Positions 10,585-20,228 of a DNA stretch of 64,000 nt are shown here, in pieces. The position numbers and the translations under genes were made by a program. Position 1 is the stretch's first letter; the number at the start of each line of letters is the position of its first letter. The notes under the pieces are model-generated. The model was given only the letters and a program-made list of their open reading frames with translations, was not told where the DNA came from and searched no databases. This DNA is from Castanea sativa (taxonomy: Eukaryota > Streptophyta > Magnoliopsida > Fagales > Fagaceae): the NCBI RefSeq assembly GCF_040712315.1, contig NC_134018.1:17566835-17630834 (forward strand), given 5' to 3'.

Positions 10585-12390
10585 CAGAGACCTCATTATG
10601 TGAGGGTGTAAGCTTTTGCCAAGTGGCACCTCCTATGAAGTTTCTCTACAATTATCCAACTCTCCCATTAATTGACTGAGTTTGCACCACAATTCTCTTT
10701 CTTCTTCATGTCTTTTAGTATACCAAATGTTTCAATCTTTTTTAAATAAAAAGGGAAAGTAATGACTAAGGAGATTGTGATAGATCATCTTCAAGCATTT
10801 CTGTTGCCTAAATTACAAAAATCTATATCTTTTATTTACTATAATCATTATAATTTTAGTTTATTCTATGGGAATCATTTTTATTTTATGGTGATGAATT
10901 TACATACAAACATCTCATAAACAAAGTCTCCCTACTCTGTCAGTCTTTTTTTTTGGTACGGTAAGTTTTTACTTTAGTTACATAAAAATTTTCTGCCTTT
11001 ATGATTGCGTAGATGCATTAATCATAGCTTGCCTCCAAAATGACCCTTTGGTTTTTGCCTTTTTGTTTTCAAATTATGTACATTATCAATACTCTACTAT
11101 AATGATTAGTGTAGGGTTTTCTAAACTTTTGACTTCCTAACCTCTCTCTCATGCTTTGCCTTCCACTCTCAACTTTGACTATATGCTTCCATTCTCTTTC
11201 TTTCTCTCTTAAAAAAAATTTATTTTTTTTCAAAAAAAAAAAAACCTTTAATAGTCAGATTTCCTAAACTACTGCTACTCTCAAATTTTGTTTCCATACT
11301 CACAATTTTTTAAAACACCAGGCCAATGGAAGAAACCTATTACTCTTGTGATCTTTTGTTGTACCAGTGGCTATCCATTGCACATTAAGTGGCCTTGACA
11401 TGTATGAGTTCAAGCTATCTTTTGTTACTTTCAAAAATTCATTTCTTAACTTATAATCGGTAGGGTTAAGATCGTGAGATTCTGTGTTTTTTCTTTTATA
11501 GGTTGTGTTATTGTGTATATCAATTTCCAAAAGATGCTTGAAGTCTAGAACTGAGAAGTCGATAATTGTTTATTTAGTGTAAAAGTCTCATTGTCATTGT
11601 CCTTTTAAGCTTGTTTAATCTTAGCACATGACTTGAGTAGACTCGTCTTTTCAAAAAAAACAAAAGCTAAACTTGCTGTAAATCATAAATTGGATTATAG
11701 GGATCAAGCAGTTATCATCTAGGGTGGAGGGTTTTAAAATATATATATAAGATAAAAATTTTACTTTAGCCAAATTTAAGTGTATATGCTTGTGAGGCTC
11801 TCTCTTGGCGACTTGAATCCCTGCTTTTAGCCCAGAAACACTTATACTTGTGGAGTGACCATCACACTAATGGTGTGTGATGGTAGGTGGAGGGGATTTA
11901 GTCAATGGCAATTGAATTTGTGGAGGAAAAAAAACATGACTATTCAATCCGCATTCTTTAGACTCCAAAGCTTCTTTTTCGAGTAAGTCTCTTAATATTT
12001 CAATAAAGAAATACATATTGACTTTTTTCCTATAATAAATTGAGTTTTGGGTTAATGGTTTTATCTATTCATTTATTTTATAGTTTTGGTTTATGGATGA
12101 TTGTATAATGATCTACATGTTGTGTGTGCTTTCTTTTCTTTGAATTTCAATAATGTATGAATCAAGGATTTTAGCATTTGCTTCATGAAGGTTTTTTTTT
12201 TTTAATTTTAAAAATTCTAAATTTCATCTTTATTTCATTATTTTGTTTAGTTTTTGTTACTTTTTATAATGAACTTATTACTAACAAAGTTCTATGACAA
12301 TTATGGTATAATATATGTATACTATTCTCCGAACTTATCTTACATAAAACATTGTAATATTATCTGTGCATCACACGGGCAACTTACTAG
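10540..12390 (+). mobile_element. Probable non-autonomous Helitron
   Basis: The right end has the Helitron hallmarks. A small hairpin (CTGTG, loop, then CACGG, about 12364-12378) is followed about 10 bases later by CTAG (12387-12390) and then T. The left end starts TCAATCAATATATA after an A, giving insertion between A and T without target duplication. It leads into AAGCAGAGACCTCATTATG, a kind of 5' leader I associate with plant Helitrons. The 1.85-kb interior has no Rep/helicase frame. The exact 5' base is ambiguous (10540 or 10544) because of the TCAATCAAT repeat. Confidence 0.55.
10545..10582. repeat. (TA)n microsatellite
   Basis: About 19 TA units lie directly after the proposed Helitron 5' end. 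Confidence 0.95.
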
Positions 12391-13009
12391 TTCACACTAA
12401 TTACGCGATTAGGTGACAAAATTCCAAAGTTTACTAAAAATAACAAAATTGAGTTAAATGCAAAATCATAAATTATTAACCTTAAGGGCCATCCCAAAAC
12501 AGATGGGACCTTATTCTGACTTTTAAACTAAAAATTATAAGGAAAAAATATTATTATAAATAGCAAAAACACTGTTTATAGGGCCTTAACAAAGGAATTT
12601 ACCTAAATTAGGCGATGCTTATGGCATTGGTCATTAGCCTGGATCAAAATGTCATTTCCCTTCAACCTATCAAATTTCATGCAATTTTGACATTGTCGCC
12701 CTAATGGCCACTACTAGCTCCCCCCTTTGATATTGCGTTGTGACTTTCGGTGCCTCTACTGCTCCAGGAAGGCGTATGTTGTCTGTTCTACATCACCCTT
12801 GCTTGCATATAGATGACTTGTAATGACTATATGTTAGACAGTAGTTGATGAAACTATATCACCTTCCATGGCTGCCTTACATCTGAATTTTCGTAATGGC
12901 CAGAGAGTAGCTGAAGCATTATAAAAAAAAAAAACATCCAAAACATATTGTTCAGCATATTACTAGTCAACCAGGTAGATACCCCCAAGCCTTAATGAGT
13001 TTGAGAACT
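12391..13009. other. Intergenic stretch, no gene seen
   Basis: No reading frame with protein character and no terminal repeats are visible. The last 100 bases may belong to the LINE remnant described next. Confidence 0.55.
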
Positions 13010-13260
13010 TAGTTATCGACTAGGATTGTTAATAAATCACCAAACCACACAGCCCGAGCCAAAGAACATAGGCTTCAAATATGACCAAGAGTTTCCTCAC
13101 AAGCCTTACATAGAGGACAGCCGTGAGAAACGACAATGTCCCTCGTAGGCACATCATTCACCAAATATTTTTCAAAGCTAAAGCAATAATCTTGTAGGGT
13201 ATCTTACAAAATTCCACCCTAGCCTCATAAGAACCTAACTTAGTCTAAGGCCAGAATACT
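13010..13260 (-). pseudogene. LINE-type reverse transcriptase C-terminal zinc region, remnant
   Basis: Minus-strand translation gives NDVPTRDIVVSHGCPLC (about 13165-13107), then KACEETLGHI, a stop, and SLCSLARAVWFG. This is the pattern of the zf-RVT domain at the C-terminus of plant LINE reverse transcriptases: a PTRD block, CPLC, a Glu-rich spacer with His, then Cys and an A-x-x-W block. Stops and frameshifts surround it and no reverse transcriptase core is seen, so it is a short decayed fragment. The plus-strand ORF at 13271-13501 is antisense to its upstream part. Confidence 0.6.
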
Positions 13261-14055
13261 CCAACAGAGTTTGGCAAAGGTGTATCATACACGGATAATA
13301 CTAGTTGCTGATTCCAAGACCAGAGGTCTTGTCCATCTGATCAGTCACCCAAGCAAGTTTCTCAGCCTCTGTGCCTTTGTTCCCAGCTCTGGAACTAGGC
13401 CAAAGAAATGGTCAATTGGAACGTTAGTACCATCCCCAAGATCCCACTTAACCTCAGTTAACTGTGTCCTTCTAGACCAAAGGATACTCCTCCTAGATTA
13501 ATAAGAAAAATAGGTAAATCTACACTCAAGTGGAGTGTTGAAATTAAAATATTTTTTGTTTAAGAACATCATTCATGAAAAAAAAAATTAGGCTTGGCAA
13601 CAAGCGTCCAAAAGTGGTGTACATTTCTGAATCACTAAATATACAACATGAATCATGGTTTTATGCAAGTAAATAAGTTATATCTCAAAAAATAAAAATA
13701 AACGTTCCGTTGTACATTCTGTTCTACTTTTTGATGCTAATTCTTGTGAAGATGCTTGGTCTCCTCTCTAAAATTTTAAACATTCCTTTTGCGGAGACCA
13801 TAAATCCAATTGATCTAATTTGTGTTTTTGTTGCAGAATCATAGAGCAAGGACTTCTCTATCCCTGGAAAGACATGGTCTATATCTCTGGATATGATGTT
13901 TAGTGATTGTAGATATTCCTATCAACATGTCTGTTTGTATGGTTTGATAAATCTGAGAACTAGACTTCTAATGATACAATCTTCTCTAATCAATTTGGGT
14001 TACTTCATTGCTTCATAGTTTCAGTTCTTTTGGGATTAATTATTTGCTTCATAGT
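13261..14055. other. Intergenic stretch with a possible orphan terminal exon
   Basis: A good splice acceptor (TTTTTGTTGCAG, ending at about 13836) is followed by a short frame encoding IIEQGLLYPWKDMVYISGYDV before a stop near 13903. This could be the terminal exon of a lost gene, but nothing upstream supports it. The remainder is AT-rich without features. Confidence 0.3.
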
Positions 14056-14930
14056 TTCATTTTAAATTATTTAATAATTTAAATTTTCTAGGCTACAAAA
14101 ATAATGGGAGCATCATCTTATTGGACAAACTAAGCATGCGTGGCAAGTTTGTGGTACTTGACAAAAAATATGGTTGGATGGGCAACTAATGCAAACATAA
14201 CAGAGCTTCAAAAGGTAAAATCTAAAATTTGAAACTTCATGATGTAGAATCCAAACACCCCCAAACTTTAGGGGAATGGTTTGCAAAGTTAGCCATAAAG
14301 ATTAGTATATTAACAACATAAATCATTCCTAATCACCCTATTCTGCCACATCGAAACAAAGGCCAAAGAGGTGGTTTAGGGGGAGGGGACAAAGAGAGAG
14401 AGAAAAGAATAATTACACAAAATTGCAAAATCTGAGACACATAAATCCTTATTATCCAAATACTTAATAATAAATTCATCACCCCAATACTTAACGGCAT
14501 ATATCATTCCTCATCACACCCAATTCTGCCACAACTCAAAACAAACACCAAAAGAGGGTGAGGAGGGGGGTTCCACAATAATTACACAAAATCTAAGACA
14601 TAAAAATATTTATCATCCCAATAGTTAACAATTATTTCATCACTCCACCCATCTTGTCTCCTTGAAATGAAATTGTCTTCTACTTAGACTTCATCCTAGT
14701 TATTCTGACGGTAGGAACTATCAAATCATCCAAAACTTTCCTACCTATAGATTCCTTCCTCATAAAGACTCTGATTGCATCCTCTGGTTTTATATCCACA
14801 TTTGGTTCGAAGGAAGAGCTCTTCTCCGGCTTGAAATCTGCAAAAGGCTTATGTCTCTCTGCTCGTCCAATTAATTTCTTCCATTCTGTGAATTCTTCCT
14901 CCATTTTGCTAAAAAAATACAGAACTTTAT
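14056..14930 (-). repeat. Host segmental duplication, copy B
   Basis: This stretch is collinear with 110-680 plus 7226-7400, but without the Copia insertion. It therefore serves as an empty-site reference that confirms the AAGAC target duplication. It contains the best-preserved exon remnant of the three copies. Confidence 0.85.
14680..14904 (-). pseudogene. Unknown small acidic/coiled exon, copy B (open)
   Basis: An open frame of 74 residues starts MEEEFTEWKKLIGRAERHK. It contains a KPFADFKPEKSSSFEPNVD block and ends RKESIGRKVLDDLIVPTVR followed by a short basic tail. The N-terminal part is charged and could form a short helix. I do not recognise the family. The homologous region in copy C extends upstream to a splice acceptor, so the Met here is probably internal to a terminal exon and not a true start. 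Copies A (split) and C (frameshifted) show the sequence is not under strong constraint in this window. It may be a pseudogene or a spare copy of a real gene elsewhere. Confidence 0.5.
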
Positions 14931-14934
14931 CAAG

Positions 14935-15638
14935 CTAAAGTAGAGATGTAAGAAAATTATATATAAAAAAAATCCACCAAAATATTGAGGGAGAAAGAGA
15001 GGGAAATAACCCTTTTTTTGTGAGGGAAGATTATGCAAAGAGTGGAAGAGTGAATTACAAATTTATACTAAGATTATGATAATAAAAAGAAACAAAATAA
15101 AGGAATATAAAGAGAAAGAGGAAGAGTGATATTGAGGTAGAAGGTTTGGGGAGATGAAAAGGTAATAAAGGAAAGGAGAAATGTTAGAGAAACTGTAAAT
15201 ATTAAAAAAAAAAAAAAGAGTACAATTTGATGAGGACAATTTTTTTATTTGAATTTAAGTAAAATATATTTTTTTAAAATTTTTTAAAACAAAAAGGGAG
15301 AGACAATATAAATAATTTAATGAGAAGGAGGATGTGATTGAATTTCAATATTGAATAAAATAAGATGAGAAGAAAAAAAAGTAAAATTAAAAGATATAAC
15401 AATAAACACTAAATTATCCAAATCATACTATGTAATAGAATAATATTATATTTTTATCTACTATTTTTAATTCTTTATAATGCAATAGGATAAATTTAAC
15501 AATCAAAGAGAACAAATAATAATAATAAAAAATTAAAAAAATAACTAAATCGTATCAACCTAAATTAGAGTTCTAAAAAATACAAAAGTTTTTCAACCTA
15601 AAACAGATATGCAAGAAAAATAAAAAATCCACCAAAAA

Positions 15639-15672
<34 letters not shown>

Positions 15673-15855
15673 AAATTTTGTGAGGGAAAACTATACAAAG
15701 AATGGAAGAGAAAATAACAAATTTATAGCAAGAGAGAGTGAATAAAAAGAGACAAAATAAAAAAAGATGAATAGTGATATTAAGATAGAGAGCAGGGGGG
15801 AAAATGAAAATGTAAGGGATGAGAAAGGTTGGAAAAAGTGTAAATATTTAAAAAA
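14935..15855. repeat. Two diverged direct repeats in AT-rich DNA
   Basis: About 14935-15215 and 15600-15855 share an ordered set of blocks: AATCCACCAAAATA, TTTTGTGAGGGAA, TATGCAAAGAGTGGAAGAG, AGTGATATTGAGGTAGA and TGTAAATATTAAAAAA. An old duplication of about 270 bp is separated by about 380 bp of very AT-rich sequence. Neither copy is coding. Confidence 0.65.
15641..15669. repeat. (AG)n microsatellite
   Basis: About 14 AG units lie within the second diverged direct repeat. Confidence 0.95.
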
Positions 15856-15970
15856 TAAGTGAATGTTAAAAAAATATTATAAGAAAATTGGAAAGAAAAA
15901 GGATAATGACGTGGACGTTGATGTGGCTTAACTGGAGCGTAGCAACAATAAATCTTACGCTTCAACTTTT

Positions 15971-15985
15971 AGATAGATAGATAGA

Positions 15986-16042
<57 letters not shown>
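15971..16042. repeat. (GATA)n followed by (AT)n microsatellite
   Basis: Four GATA-type units are followed by about 27 AT units. It sits exactly at the border of the inverted repeat that starts at 16043. Confidence 0.95.
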
Positions 16043-16046
<4 letters not shown>

Positions 16047-16727
16047 TTATGATTCTAATTGATTCAAGTTTGTTTTCATCACAACTTGGTTGCTGTATAG
16101 TCACTCTCAAAATAATTGGTGCAAATTATAAATTGGGCTGAGAATATCAATCTCCACTAGAGGTCCCTTTCAACTGTTTATTCGGTATATTAAACTTGAT
16201 TTGAGCATTATAATTTACCTCCTTTCCCTATTCAAAATATGTTTAGCCAAACTTTTATTGAGGTCGCTTAGGAGATTTTCAATAAATAAGCTTGATCATG
16301 ATGGTTATAGATTATGAAAACAAGTCCCATAACTTCATTTTGTTTACAATGAAGTGTTTTATTCGTGCGGCTTAACTCAAATTGGACCTTTATCTCGCAA
16401 ACATTAGGCCCTTCAATACCCGGACCGTGGGACTCGTGAACTTGTGTGACATACAGGGTTTAAAATGGTCCAAGCTCAAATCCAAGCACAATTGAGCAAC
16501 CGAAGTTATTACAAAAACCAATGCACTGGAACGATCCTTCTCTTATGGAATTTTTTTTATTATTTTAAATTACCATTTAATTTTTGTGGGATCATTTGCT
16601 TGATTGATGTTTTGATTAAACGGGTTTGGGATTTTAAGGAGGATTTGAACAAAATAAAATATGGATCTAAGATGTGAACGGATTAAATTGAGTGCACGTT
16701 TGTGTTTGAATAGACTTAGAAATTGGA
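16043..16727. repeat. Inverted-repeat partner of 8925-9640
   Basis: This is the reverse complement of 8925-9640, with scattered differences. It begins right after the AT microsatellite and ends where copy C (30375) begins in the A alignment. The two breakpoints of the ancient rearrangement therefore coincide near 8925. Confidence 0.85.
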
Positions 16728-17747
16728 CTTCGGACTAGCAATCTTTTAGTTTGCCCCATTCTTTACTTGTACTCAATTTTGACCCAGTCCAACCCTATCT
16801 ATATGTCAAATCTCTATAATAAAATTTAAAGATTTAACTTTATATTAGCCCATTTTATTATATGTTAAAGTTTTATTAAATTTTTCATATTAATAGATGA
16901 AATAGTAATGACATTTCTTATCAATTTTTTGGAGGGTCACATTTCTTATCAATTTGATGTGCAATTTTGAAATATAAATATTTTCAATATCAGATCTAGT
17001 TTTTTAAGTTTATTATAGATTTTTTCCCTAATTATTTATTTTATTATTAAAGCTTTATATAATTAGTTATATTTTAGGTGATTTAACTTTATTTCTGTTT
17101 CATTTATAACAAGTGTACACATTTCTTTCTTCGTTTGTGGTATTATCATACTAGTAGACTTATGGAATTAAACATTCTTATAAACTTAAGTATTATATAT
17201 TATTTAACTTTTATTTTATACTGTTTTTATCTGTATAGAAAGAAATAAATTCAAAAAATTCAAAAGGTGTGCATATAAATTTTTTTTGTACGTGAAAAAA
17301 AAAATTGAAACTATAATAAACGAAAGTGAAAAAGATCCTTGGAAGGTACAATTAATCTGACCCTAATCAACTAGTACTTTGGGTGGCCGAATTTGAATTC
17401 TTATAAGTCTGTCCGATTTCTTTTTCTTTTTTAACTTAATATTTTTGATCAAAAACAAAATTCTTTCAGGTTTTATTTTTATCTTTTCGGTAAGTGGGAA
17501 TATAATAATAATAAAAGAATATTTACTTTGGCGAGTGGCGGTAATAAAGTCATTCCACACTCACTCTTTAATAAGACCCTACTTTAGCTGCCGTAGACAC
17601 CCGAGAGACCCCACAAGCTAGGCTAAAAGAGTAAGAGGACAACCAGCAAAGAGTTATGATTTCATTTCTTTATTGAGATTGAAATCTTTAAAAAGAGGGT
17701 AGGTATAATACATGCAAGCCAAGTCAAGAAAAGTACTTCCTTACTTT

Positions 17748-17781
<34 letters not shown>

Positions 17782-17837
17782 CATAGTAGTCTTAATGGCT
17801 AAGTAGTTTGAAGCCTTAAGAAAAAAACCGGTTTTCT
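16728..17837. other. AT-rich region upstream of the repeated-exon ORF
   Basis: No gene is seen in most of this stretch. The last 300 bases may hold the promoter and leader of the ORF at 17838. There is a TATA-like AGGTATAATACA near 17700, then a 32-base poly-T (17750-17781). Start of transcription cannot be fixed. Confidence 0.45.
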
Positions 17838-18491
17838 ATGGGGAAATGGGACCTTATTTCCTCTGCAAGTAAATCGGTGATACAAAACGCACCTGATCTA
17901 ACGACTGTGAAGGGGTGGTGTTTGAGCTCTTATGGTTACGGCTGGGCTGCTGTTGCCAAGGTTGATGACGTCGTTAGGACGAAGGTGATCCAGTCCATGC
18001 AAAATGAGGAAGCCCGTTCCGAGATCGGTCGGATTGCCACCAACTTTGCTGAAAGCGCTGCGGTTCTTGCTTGCGAGGAGGGCCTCAAAAACATCCCAGG
18101 TCAATCATTACAACTACGTATACTATCACACGTCGTTAGGACCAAGGTGATCCAGTCCATGCAAGACGAGGAAGCCCGTTCCGAGATCGGTCGGATTGCC
18201 ACCAACTTTGCTAAAAGCGCTGCCGTTCTTGCTCGCGAGGAGGGCCTCAAAACCATCACAGGTCTATCAATACAGCTACATACACTATCACACGTCGTTA
18301 GGATGAAGGTGATCCAGTCCATGCAAGACGAGGAAACCCGTTCCGAGATCGGTCGGATTGCCACCAACTTTGCTAAAGGCACTGCGGTTCTTGCTTGCGA
18401 AGAGGGCCTCAAAACCATCCCAGGTCTATCATTACAAATACATACACTGTCACAGTCCCCCCCTCCCCCTAATTTTTTTTTATGCTCCTAA
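17838..18491 (+). CDS. Unrecognised host-like ORF with triplicated first exon (gene 5' fragment)
   Basis: An open frame of 217 residues starts MGKWDLISSASKSVIQNAP after a pyrimidine-rich leader. A unique N-terminus of about 44 residues is followed by three near-identical repeats of 54 residues (162 bp; starts at 17970, 18132 and 18294). Each repeat contains RTKVIQSMQDEEARSEIGR (small changes between copies), IATNFAKSAAVLA and EEGLKTIPG. Each ends in a CAG|GT splice-donor-like junction (18099, 18261, 18423) followed by about 32 bp that looks like the start of an intron. The simplest reading is one 262-bp first exon whose 3' part plus the first bases of the intron was tandemly triplicated, by chance in frame. 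The rest of the gene is not downstream; a Gypsy LTR begins at 18888 inside the presumed intron. The family is unknown to me. Codon use is less AT-rich than the surroundings, as expected for a once-real gene. Confidence 0.55.
   Translation: MGKWDLISSASKSVIQNAPDLTTVKGWCLSSYGYGWAAVAKVDDVVRTKVIQSMQNEEARSEIGRIATNFAESAAVLACEEGLKNIPGQSLQLRILSHVVRTKVIQSMQDEEARSEIGRIATNFAKSAAVLAREEGLKTITGLSIQLHTLSHVVRMKVIQSMQDEETRSEIGRIATNFAKGTAVLACEEGLKTIPGLSLQIHTLSQSPPPPNFFLCS
17970..18455 (+). repeat. Three 162-bp in-frame tandem repeats
   Basis: The units are 17970-18131, 18132-18293 and 18294-18455. They are highly similar, with about a dozen differences between units, and the period of 162 bp keeps frame. The last unit continues without a break into the presumed intron (TCCCCCCCTCCCCC), showing which unit is closest to the original exon-intron border. 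Confidence 0.92.
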
Positions 18492-19661
18492 AATATTTTT
18501 CGAAAGATGGTTACCATTTTTAAGTGTTTGTTTGCAGCTGAAATATAGTTAAATTTGTAAAATATTTTCCAATTTTTTCATAATTTTACCTTTGAAAGTA
18601 GGTTTCTTGGTCCGGGAGTCGTCCTTGTCATCGTAATAATAAACTCAAGAATTTACTCTGGTGGCCAAATTAATTCTGTTACAATTAAATTTATTTTTCT
18701 TTTTGTATACTATTTATTATGTTATATATAATAGTAAAAAAAAATAAAAAAAAATAAACTTTAGTACTTTTAGAAAACTAAAATTGTAAAGTATCAAATT
18801 TGAGTTAAAGTTTTTGTAAAGACACAAATCGAACCTTCAATCCATAATTAAATGGGAATGGGATTGAAAGGCCTTTTGCAATAAATTTGTAGAGAGTGGG
18901 CTTGAAATCTAAATTTTGAGGGTGGTTCAAACAATAGAAAATAAACGAGCCTCGGGCCCAATGGCACAAACAAAGATCAACTATAAGAATATGAATGAAA
19001 AAATCTCTTCCTCGGACACAATCCGAGGATAGTTTATCGTATTGCTTCTCAAGGGTGATTACAATTATAGATAGTTAGCTTATCATATACTATTGTCTTT
19101 CTTCTCCAAAGAAAGAGTCTCTCTCTTCCGAAGGTCTTTTCCTTTATTTATACTCCCTCTTCCCCCTCTCTATCATCCTCCACCTCATGGTTATAACGCT
19201 GGCTTTGGATACTTGTCCCATCAAATTTCCCCGAATTCCTCTAGGATCAGGGACCAAGTTCCAAAAACCCATGCTCAGGCCTCCTTCCTCCATTAATGTA
19301 GTCAGTATATCAATTGCAGAGTCTTTAATGTGTGGTCGGTGGTAGCAGCTTTACCTTAGATATTCCACTGCCCTTCTACTATCTTCCACGTGTACTGTAT
19401 CTTCTCGTAGCCATAAGATTGTTTATAACATAGCTTTGAGGATATTAAAACCTCTTTCCTATGACCTCGGCTTTAATATCCGAGGACTAATATCTTCCTT
19501 GGACTCAATTGTTCACTCTTTTATCACATTTTTACCTGGCATTTCCTTTAAGAGGTACACTAATGTACTCCTAGTTCGTTTGATGTCCTCGGATTGGGTT
19601 TTTAGCCCAATAGACTTTGTTGGGCCATCCTTCATAAATTACTGGGCCCAACGTCCCTACA
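18163..19661 (+). repeat. Duplicated block, left copy (exon + intron + LTR)
   Basis: This segment recurs at 27596-29092 in the same orientation. It covers the last one and a half exon repeats, the presumed intron and the whole left LTR. At the left breakpoint both copies share AAGAC, a 5-bp microhomology. The non-LTR part appears about 99% identical by eye, more than the LTR part (about 97%). Confidence 0.9.
18888..19661 (-). repeat. 3' LTR of the first Gypsy element
   Basis: It is 774 bp and on the plus strand begins TGTAGAGAGTGGG and ends CGTCCCTACA, so the terminal inverted bases are TGTAG and CTACA. It is followed on the right by a polypurine tract in minus orientation. It matches 28320-29092 with roughly 20 differences. 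Confidence 0.88.
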
Positions 19662-19673
19662 ATAGCCCCTCGA
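19662..19673 (-). other. Polypurine tract of the first Gypsy element
   Basis: The minus strand reads TCGAGGGGCTAT immediately before the LTR, the expected position of the plus-strand primer. It confirms the inner border of the left LTR. Confidence 0.75.
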
Positions 19674-20228
19674 GATTCTTATTTCTTCAACTCGGGATGA
19701 AAAAAGGATCTCGACTTAAATCTCCCTTTATCCTGCGGATTTCTAGCAATATTGCTGACAGGGACAATGACCTTTGAACTACTCATCGCATATTTCCGAA
19801 GCTTCGGCATGCGAAGCGTCCCTGAATTAAATTCTGGCGTCTCTATGTTCCCCACGTTCAGCGATGTGACACATATCCAATGGTTGAGATTTGTTCTTGG
19901 GATGAGGCGGGAATTCTCTCGCTTCATAATTCCTATTGACATATAGATACTAATTTCTTTCAAATCTTCTTACACACTACAACACTCCTATATCGTACCT
20001 GCCATAATTTGCCAACTCCACGTGCTTTCTCTTTTTACCAAATACCTTGTCCGAGGTGACCGTGCCTTCTTCTTTTTCTTAAAGTAAGTTCTCCCCTACT
20101 CTCTCAATTTCTTATCAGCTCTTGTTCTTTTTGTTTTTCTTCCTTTCTTTTTCCTTTTCTCTGTACTCCGCTGTCCTCGGCTTAGTCTAGTTAGTTACTT
20201 TACACCCCTTTTTTTTTTCTTTCTAAAA

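Noticed and set aside
13271..13501. Plus-strand ORF of 76 residues
   Set aside because: It is antisense to the LINE remnant and has no motif of its own.
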